Assembly: GCA_013002595.1 (NCBI GenBank)
Contig: JABDJG010000222.1
Coordinates: 1-19,387, forward strand
Direction of reading: 5' to 3'
Length of the DNA: 19,387 nt
Source of the DNA: Hyphomicrobiales bacterium
Lineage (GTDB): Bacteria > Pseudomonadota > Alphaproteobacteria > Rhizobiales > Aestuariivirgaceae
Shown: piece after piece, positions 14,120 to 19,387 of the stretch
Position numbering within the stretch: the first letter of the stretch is position 1
How the letters are laid out: each line of letters opens with the position of its first letter
Made by a program: the position numbers and the translations under genes
The notes under the pieces: generated by a model
Databases searched by the model: none
The model's input: only the letters and a program-made list of their open reading frames with translations
Told to the model about the DNA's origin: nothing

Positions 14120-14842
14120 ATGGATCAGACAGTCAGACACAAATCGACGATTTCGCCCACCGCCCGCGATGGTTCCATTGCCCTTGGCGGTGTCGAAGTA
14201 CGGTTGCCGAGCCTTGCCGGCGAGGTTGAGATTTTGCGTGGGCTCGACCTGCAGATCGAGACCGGCGAGGCGGTTGGCATTGTCGGACCATCGGGTTCAG
14301 GCAAGACCACGTTGCTTATGGTCATTGCCGGGCTGGAGGCGACCGTCGGCGGCACGGTCAACATTGCCGGACAGAACCTTGCGCAACTGGACGAGGATGG
14401 TCTGGCGGTGTTTCGCCGCGATCATGTCGGTATCGTCTTTCAGGGCTTTCACTTGATTGCAACGATGACCGCGATGGAAAATGTTGCCGTGCCATTGGAA
14501 TTCAAGGGTGATGGCGACGCTTTTGCACGGGCGCGCAGCGAGCTTGAGCGGGTTGGCCTTGGTCACCGGCTTGAACATTATCCCGGTCAGCTGTCCGGTG
14601 GAGAGCAACAGCGAGTGGCGATTGCGCGGGCACTGGCCGCAGGCGCGACGATCATCCTTGCCGATGAGCCGACCGGCAACCTGGACTATGAGACCGGCGC
14701 GGGGATCATGGACCTGTTGTTCAATTTGCAGCGCGAAGCGGGCACGACGCTTGTGCTGGTAACGCATGACCGCGACCTGGCCGGCCGATGCAACCGGATC
14801 GTTGAAATCCGTGATGGCCGCGTTGCGGATCGAGCCACGTGA
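14120..14842 (+). CDS. ABC transporter ATPase, YbbA/LolD type
   Basis: A 240-residue ABC ATPase of the MacB/LolD/YbbA group. Walker A is GPSGSGKTT (56-64), the Q-loop is in VFQGFHLI, the signature is LSGGEQQR (158-165), Walker B is ILADEPTGNLD and the switch histidine is H216 in VTHDRD. The sequence between Q-loop and signature (MTAMENVAVPLEF) is typical of ATPases paired with FtsX-like permeases. Such systems extract or move lipids or proteins out of the inner membrane rather than importing solutes. The permease starts one nucleotide after its stop, so the two are co-translated. Its position opposite tesA points to the YbbA orthologue, whose substrate is not established. Confidence 0.93.
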   Translation: MDQTVRHKSTISPTARDGSIALGGVEVRLPSLAGEVEILRGLDLQIETGEAVGIVGPSGSGKTTLLMVIAGLEATVGGTVNIAGQNLAQLDEDGLAVFRRDHVGIVFQGFHLIATMTAMENVAVPLEFKGDGDAFARARSELERVGLGHRLEHYPGQLSGGEQQRVAIARALAAGATIILADEPTGNLDYETGAGIMDLLFNLQREAGTTLVLVTHDRDLAGRCNRIVEIRDGRVADRAT

Positions 14843-14843
14843 C

Positions 14844-17354
14844 ATGTTACTGACCGCCGCCAGATTTGCAGCGCGCGAGCTGCGCTCGGGCCTGCAGGGC
14901 TTCTGGATATTCATCATCTGCCTGTTCCTGGGGGTTGGTGCGATTGCCATCGTCGGCGGTCTGTCAGCGGCAATCGAACGTGGCATTGCCGATCAGGGCC
15001 AGCCGCTTTTGGGCGGCGATGTAGAGTTTTCATTCATGCACCGCCAGATCGGCCCGTCCGAACGGCAATTTCTAGATGAGGCCGGTGAGATCAGTGTTGC
15101 GGCAACCTTGCGGGCAATGGCGACAGCAGGCAATGAGCGCTCGCTGGTCGAATTGAAGGCGGTTGACCAGCTCTATCCACTTTACGGCGACATGAAGCTG
15201 GCCGGCGGCGGCAGGCTGGACGACGCGCTTGCCATGCGGGACGGCAAGTGGGGCGTAGTTGCCGAACCGGACTTGCTTGAACGTCTCGGCGTCAAGCCGG
15301 GCGGGCTGCTGCGCGTCGGTGAGCTTGAGGTTGTTGTGCACGATGCGATTGCGCATGAACCGGACCGGGTGTCGGACGGGTTCATCCTGGGACCGCGCAT
15401 CTTGATGGCATTGCCGGCGCTCGAAGCGACCGGTCTGCTGAAGCCCGGCAGCCTGGTGCGCTGGCGTTATCGTGTGAAAATTGCCGATGCGGCACGACCC
15501 AGGGCATTGATGCGGAAAGCCAGGAAGACGTTCCCCGATGCCGGCTGGCGTATCCGCAACCGCGACCGGGCGGCACCGGGTGTTGACCGGTTCGTCAAGC
15601 GGCTGACCTATTTCCTGATGCTGGCAGGCCTCACGTCTTTGATCGTTGGCGGTGTCGGCGTCGGCAATGCGGTCAAGTCATTCATGGATGGCCGGCGAGG
15701 CACCATAGCAACGCTCAAATGCCTTGGCGGCACCTCGCGGGTGATCGTGGCGACCTATCTGATCGAGGTGCTGGCCGTCGCCACGCTTGCGATCGCGGCT
15801 GGATTGCTGCTTGGCGCCGTCGCGCCGTTCATAGCCAGCGGGTTGCTGAGCGGAATTCTGCCGGTGCCGGTCACGGCGCGTCTTGAATGGGTACCGCTGG
15901 TCAGTGCGGCTGCATTTGGGTATCTGGTCACGCTTGCTTTTGCGCTCTGGCCGCTCGGCCGGGCGCACGATGTTGCGCCGGCGGCGTTGTTTCGCGATGT
16001 CGTCGATCGAAAGTGGCGGCTGCCGGGTGCGGCCTACCTGCTGGTCAGCGCGCTGGCAATTATGCTGTTGTGTACTCTGATGTTCTTCACGTTGCCGGAA
16101 AGACACGTCACGCTGTGGTACATCGGCGGTGTTGCCGTGTCATTTGCGGCGTTGACGGGGTTGGCGGTCGTCATCATGCAGGTGGCGCGCAACTGGCTGA
16201 ACCCGTCGTCTGCTGCCGGCCGTTATGCGATCGGCAACCTGCATCGGCCCGGTGCGCCGACACCGTCGATTACCCTGTCGCTTGGCCTGGGCCTGAGTCT
16301 GTTTGTGACGCTGGCGCTTGTTGACAATAATATCTCCGGCCAGCTGCGCTCGGCGCTGCCCGAGAACGCGCCGAGCTATTTTTTCGTCGACGTTGCAAAC
16401 ACCCAGCGCGACGATTTTGTCGCGTTGCTCAAAAAACAGCCACGCGTCGAGACCGTCAAGACGGCGCCGATGCTGCGCGGGCGGGTGGTCAGCATCAGCG
16501 GCGTCAGGGTCGGCAAGATCAAGGCAACGCCGGATACGGCCTGGGCGCTGAGGGGTGATCGCGGGCTGACCTACGCATCCGAGCTTCCCGCCGGCTCCAC
16601 GGTGACCGAAGGCAAATGGTGGGCTGCCGATTACGACGGGCCTCCGCTGGTCTCGTTCACCGAGGATATTGCCGAAGGGATCGGGCTCAAGATCGGTGAT
16701 GAAGTTACCATCAACGTGCTTGGGCGTGAGGTGACCGCGAGTGTTGCAAGCTTTCGGCAGGTTGACTGGCGTTCATTGAACATCAATTTCGTGATGGTGT
16801 TCTCGCCCAATACGCTCAAAGGAGCGCCGCACATGAACGTCGTTACGGTCAGCACGAGCGACGATCGCGACAGCGGCCTGCTGCGGACGGTGTCCAGCGC
16901 GTTCCCGACCGTCACCGCGGTCAAGGTCAAAGACGCGCTTGATGCGGTCAGCGAACTGCTGGCCAAATTGCTGCTGGCGATACGCTCGGCATCGATCATG
17001 ACCTTTGCGGTGGGTATTCTTGTCCTGGCGGGTGCGATGACAAGCGGTTTGGCAGGCCGGGTTTATGATGCGGTGGTGCTCAAGACGTTCGGGGCGACGC
17101 GGCGCCAGCTGATCTCGGCCTATGTGATGGAATTTGCCGTGCTGGGTTTGTGTGTCGCGATGGCCTCGGTCGTGATCGGCGGCCTGGCGGCGTGGGCGAT
17201 CCTTCAGTTTGTCATGGAGATGCCGTTTGAGTTTTCCTTTAGCGTTGCGGCCACAACCGCATTGATTTCCATGGTGGTGACCGTCGCGGCGGGACTTGTC
17301 ACGACCTGGAGGGTGCTTGGATCGCGGCCGGCCCGGATATTGCGCACGCAGTAG
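14844..17354 (+). CDS. FtsX-like ABC permease (YbbP type)
   Basis: An 836-residue inner-membrane permease, the large YbbP form of the FtsX/MacB superfamily. A first helix lies at about 21-41 and is followed by a long periplasmic region. A group of helices from about 255 to 470 carries the first FtsX domain (LIVGGVGVGNAVKSFMDGR). A second periplasmic region follows, then three helices at about 716-825 with the second FtsX domain (VYDAVVLKTFGATRRQL). Two FtsX domains in one chain and this length match YbbP. The ATG at 14844, 1 nt after the ATPase stop, was preferred to in-frame ATGs at 14766 and 14814 inside the ATPase gene, because the protein then starts directly before the first helix. Confidence 0.93.
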   Translation: MLLTAARFAARELRSGLQGFWIFIICLFLGVGAIAIVGGLSAAIERGIADQGQPLLGGDVEFSFMHRQIGPSERQFLDEAGEISVAATLRAMATAGNERSLVELKAVDQLYPLYGDMKLAGGGRLDDALAMRDGKWGVVAEPDLLERLGVKPGGLLRVGELEVVVHDAIAHEPDRVSDGFILGPRILMALPALEATGLLKPGSLVRWRYRVKIADAARPRALMRKARKTFPDAGWRIRNRDRAAPGVDRFVKRLTYFLMLAGLTSLIVGGVGVGNAVKSFMDGRRGTIATLKCLGGTSRVIVATYLIEVLAVATLAIAAGLLLGAVAPFIASGLLSGILPVPVTARLEWVPLVSAAAFGYLVTLAFALWPLGRAHDVAPAALFRDVVDRKWRLPGAAYLLVSALAIMLLCTLMFFTLPERHVTLWYIGGVAVSFAALTGLAVVIMQVARNWLNPSSAAGRYAIGNLHRPGAPTPSITLSLGLGLSLFVTLALVDNNISGQLRSALPENAPSYFFVDVANTQRDDFVALLKKQPRVETVKTAPMLRGRVVSISGVRVGKIKATPDTAWALRGDRGLTYASELPAGSTVTEGKWWAADYDGPPLVSFTEDIAEGIGLKIGDEVTINVLGREVTASVASFRQVDWRSLNINFVMVFSPNTLKGAPHMNVVTVSTSDDRDSGLLRTVSSAFPTVTAVKVKDALDAVSELLAKLLLAIRSASIMTFAVGILVLAGAMTSGLAGRVYDAVVLKTFGATRRQLISAYVMEFAVLGLCVAMASVVIGGLAAWAILQFVMEMPFEFSFSVAATTALISMVVTVAAGLVTTWRVLGSRPARILRTQ

Positions 17355-17404
17355 GGATGCTTTAGGTCAGAAGTAGTTAGCAACCAGCGAACCGGGGCTG
17401 CCTG

Positions 17405-17998
17405 ATGGTCGTACTAAACAAGATCTACACAAAGACCGGCGATGCCGGCACGACGGCGCTGGGCACCGGCGAGCGTGTGCCCAAGGCACATTTGCGCATC
17501 GAGGCGTATGGTACGGTCGATGAGACCAATGCCTGCCTTGGCGTTACCCGCCTGCATTGCAGCGACGATGCCCTCAAGGGGCTCGATGACATGCTGGCAC
17601 GCATCCAAAACGATCTGTTTGACCTTGGTGCCGACCTTTGTGTGCCCGATGACGGCAAGGATCATGGCTATGAACCTTTGCGCATCAACGATGGTCAGGT
17701 TGCACGTGTTGAGCAGGACATCGACGCGCTGAACGATGAGCTGGAACCGTTGCGCTCGTTTGTGTTGCCCGGCGGTCATGCAGCAGCAGCCCAACTGCAT
17801 GTGTGCAGAACAGTGTGCCGGCGCGCCGAACGGATCATGACTGCATTGGCCGAACTTGAGGACCAGCCGGTGTCCGAAGCCGCGTTGAAGTTTGTAAACC
17901 GTCTGTCGGACTTCTTTTTCGTTGCCAGCCGCTGGGTCAATGCCAAGCATGGTGGTGATGTTCTGTGGCAGCCGGGCAAGAACCAGCAGCAGGATTGA
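17405..17998 (+). CDS. Cob(I)alamin adenosyltransferase, PduO type
   Basis: A 197-residue ATP:corrinoid adenosyltransferase that makes adenosylcobalamin, the cofactor of methylmalonyl-CoA mutase and other enzymes. The ATP-binding N-terminus KIYTKTGDAGTTALGTGERV (6-25), the block YGTVDETNACLG (35-46), PGG at 122-124, RRAER at 139-143 and the C-terminal NRLSDFFFVASRW (165-177) are all PduO-family motifs; the CobA-type P-loop is absent. It is a cytoplasmic trimer in known members. The rhomboid gene starts 8 nt downstream, and etfB follows. The gene name varies between organisms (pduO, cobO, atr), so none is given. Confidence 0.95.
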   Translation: MVVLNKIYTKTGDAGTTALGTGERVPKAHLRIEAYGTVDETNACLGVTRLHCSDDALKGLDDMLARIQNDLFDLGADLCVPDDGKDHGYEPLRINDGQVARVEQDIDALNDELEPLRSFVLPGGHAAAAQLHVCRTVCRRAERIMTALAELEDQPVSEAALKFVNRLSDFFFVASRWVNAKHGGDVLWQPGKNQQQD

Positions 17999-18005
17999 AC
18001 GGGTC

Positions 18006-18701
18006 ATGTTTCTGCCCATTCATGACAACACCGTTCTCAGGCTGATCCGCTTTCAATTCGTGACCGGCATCATACTGCTCATCAATGTCGTCATCTTCGT
18101 CTACACGCATGTCCTGATTGGCGGTTCAGGCGAAGTCTCGGCTCTGACGTCGCTTGGCGCGATCCCCGCGCTGTTCTCCGATACGGCAACACTTGATCCA
18201 TCGCTGCAGCTGGTGCCTGAACCTGCTACGTTGCTGACCTACATGTTCTTTCATGCCGGCTGGCTGCATCTGATTGCCAATATGGCATTTCTTTGGGTTT
18301 TTGCAGATAACGTCGAAGACAGTTTTGGGCATGGCGGGTTTTTGCTGTTCTACTTGATCTGCGGGATCGTGTCGGCACTGGCGCATATCTACGCGGCACC
18401 GGCCTCCAAGGCGCCATTGGTCGGGGCATCGGGCGCGGTATCGGGCGTGATGGCAGCGTACCTGGTGCTGTTTCCGCGGGCCCGGGTCTGGGTGCTGTTG
18501 TTCATGAAGCTGCCGCTCAGAATATCGGCGCTTTGGGCGCTTGCCGGATGGTTTGCCTTTCAGGTGGTCAGCCTGCTGGCGACCAAACAGGATGGTACTG
18601 TCATTGTTGCCTGGTGGGCGCATATCGGCGGGTTCCTTGTCGGCTTGCTCATCACATTCTGCCTCCTGAAACTGTTCCGGGCACGATTTGCCGGCGAATA
18701 G
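18006..18701 (+). CDS. Rhomboid family intramembrane serine protease
   Basis: A 231-residue membrane protein with six or seven helices and complete rhomboid catalytic features: the nucleophile S142 in GASGAVSG, the base H206 in AHIGGF, and the HxxxxHxxxN pattern (H83, H88, N92) in FFHAGWLHLIANM. It cleaves transmembrane substrates within or near the bilayer; substrates are unknown. The ATG at 18006 lies 8 nt after the adenosyltransferase stop with AGGA upstream; an earlier in-frame ATG at 17922 would overlap that gene and is rejected. The stop codon TAG is itself the first three bases of the palindrome at 18699-18731. Confidence 0.94.
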   Translation: MFLPIHDNTVLRLIRFQFVTGIILLINVVIFVYTHVLIGGSGEVSALTSLGAIPALFSDTATLDPSLQLVPEPATLLTYMFFHAGWLHLIANMAFLWVFADNVEDSFGHGGFLLFYLICGIVSALAHIYAAPASKAPLVGASGAVSGVMAAYLVLFPRARVWVLLFMKLPLRISALWALAGWFAFQVVSLLATKQDGTVIVAWWAHIGGFLVGLLITFCLLKLFRARFAGE

Positions 18702-18731
18702 AGCGGTTCAATATGACTGTGAACCGCTCTA
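18699..18731. repeat. Perfect 12-bp gene-end palindrome, intact GAACCGCT element
   Basis: TAGAGCGGTTCA (18699-18710) and TGAACCGCTCTA (18720-18731) are exact complements around a 9-nt loop. The first three bases are the rhomboid stop codon. A run of seven T (18741-18747) follows 9 nt beyond the stem, so it could also act as an imperfect terminator. Partial copies lie at 84-115 and 1694-1708, both beyond stop codons. Confidence 0.75.
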
Positions 18732-18793
18732 GCGCGAGAATTTTTTTCACGTGACCGAGAGTCGCAATTGGATGCGATATGTCGGGCGCGCAA

Positions 18794-18822
18794 TTGACTC
18801 GTGATGTGCGCGAAACTAGGGT
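18794..18822 (+). promoter_or_regulatory. Candidate etfB promoter
   Basis: TTGACT (18794-18799), a 17-nt spacer and TAGGGT (18817-18822) sit about 80 nt before the etfB start. The -35 matches five of six; the -10 is weaker. The location after the rhomboid palindrome and T-run suggests etfB starts its own transcript. Confidence 0.4.
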
Positions 18823-18904
18823 CCGGCGCAGTTTCCTCGTGCTCTCGCAAGATGGCTGCTAAAACCGGGGATCAACCAACCACTAATAGAGAGTTCTTAT
18901 CCAG

Positions 18905-19387
18905 ATGAAGGTACTCGTCGCTGTCAAGCGGGTCGTGGACTACAACGTCAAGATCCGCGTCAAGGCCGATGGCTCAGGTGTTGAACTGGCCAACGTAAAG
19001 ATGTCGATGAACCCATTCGACGAAATCGGTGTGGAAGAAGCCATCCGGTTGCGTGAAGCGGGTACGGCAGAAGAAGTCGTGGCGGTGTCTGTCGGCCCGC
19101 AACAGGCGCAGGAAACCATTCGTACGGCCCTGGCCATGGGTGCCGACCGCGGCATTCTCATCAAGCATGATGAGTATGTCGAGCCGCTCGGCGTTGCCAA
19201 GCTGCTGAAGGCGGTTGTCGAGGAAGAAAAGCCTGACCTGGTGATCCTGGGCAAGCAGGCGATCGACGACGACTGCAACCAGACCGGCCAGATGCTGGCC
19301 GCGCTCGCCGGCTGGCCGCAGGGCACCTTCGCCAGCAAGGTCGAGGTCGCCGACGGCTCGGTGGCGGTGACGCGCGAGGTCGACGGC
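18905..19387 (+). CDS. etfB: Electron transfer flavoprotein beta subunit (3' end beyond window)
   Basis: The first 161 codons of EtfB, open to the window edge; full-length proteins are about 250 residues. The start MKVLVAVKRVVDYNVKIRVK, the block MNPFDEIGVEEAIRL, the AMP/FAD-binding strand ATALAMGADRGILI-like segment (TALAMGADRGILIK here) and DLVILGKQAIDDDCNQTGQM are characteristic. EtfB pairs with EtfA, holding AMP and helping bind FAD. Together they pass electrons from acyl-CoA and other dehydrogenases to ETF:ubiquinone oxidoreductase. etfA would be expected next, outside the window. The ATG at 18905 gives the conserved N-terminus; the ribosome-binding site is weak (GAGAG well upstream). 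Confidence 0.97.
   Translation, partial: MKVLVAVKRVVDYNVKIRVKADGSGVELANVKMSMNPFDEIGVEEAIRLREAGTAEEVVAVSVGPQQAQETIRTALAMGADRGILIKHDEYVEPLGVAKLLKAVVEEEKPDLVILGKQAIDDDCNQTGQMLAALAGWPQGTFASKVEVADGSVAVTREVDG

Noticed and set aside
17922..18005. Upstream in-frame ATG for the rhomboid protease
   Set aside because: It would put 28 non-conserved residues inside the adenosyltransferase gene; the ATG at 18006 has AGGA upstream and gives a normal N-terminus.

Overview
The window is ordinary alphaproteobacterial chromosome, most likely from the Hyphomicrobiales (Rhizobiales). The GC-rich coding sequence supports this, as do the divergent acnA / ccmA-ccmB-ccmC-ccmD-ccmG arrangement, a DUF1223 gene next to acnA, an alphaproteobacterial DUF2794 gene, and a PduO-type cobalamin adenosyltransferase followed by a rhomboid protease and etfB. 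The species cannot be read from the sequence. There is no prophage, CRISPR array, rRNA or tRNA, and no transposase gene.

Layout. 1-112 is a gene-poor left edge with a hairpin and a remnant of a dispersed palindrome. 113-655 (-) is a NUDIX hydrolase. 656-1151 is intergenic DNA with possible operator palindromes in front of a MarR-type regulator (1152-1682, +). 1719-4558 (-) is a tight cytochrome c maturation operon, ccmA-ccmB-ccmC-ccmD-ccmG; ccmD is a 59-residue gene that is easily missed. Divergent from it is acnA (4712-7429, +), then a Tat-exported DUF1223 thioredoxin-like protein (7568-8323, +). htpG follows on the minus strand (8347-10254), with a sigma-32-type promoter.

10327-10992 is the least ordinary part. 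It holds a strong minus-strand intrinsic terminator with no coding gene to serve, an 11-bp stem enclosing C-rich sequence (a candidate small RNA), and a 269-bp element with 31-bp terminal inverted repeats. The interior of that element folds into two further long hairpins, which looks like a MITE.

10993-14030 holds DUF2794, a bidirectional terminator, a Bax-inhibitor-1/YccA membrane protein, a low-molecular-weight phosphatase, a 2'-5' RNA ligase family protein (ThpR) and the SGNH esterase TesA. 14120-17354 encodes an ABC ATPase and FtsX-type permease divergent from tesA, the same arrangement as E. coli tesA / ybbA-ybbP. 17405-18701 is a cobalamin adenosyltransferase plus rhomboid operon. The window ends inside etfB (18905 to the edge).

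How the genes work together. The ccm genes export haem and supply reductant for c-type cytochrome assembly. acnA (TCA cycle) and etfB (electron transfer from acyl-CoA dehydrogenases) are central respiratory metabolism. htpG, yccA and the rhomboid concern protein quality control. No new multi-gene system is evident. The best leads are non-coding: the two-lobed palindromic element, the candidate small RNA beside it, and a small family of gene-end palindromes sharing the core GAACCGCT (three copies here).
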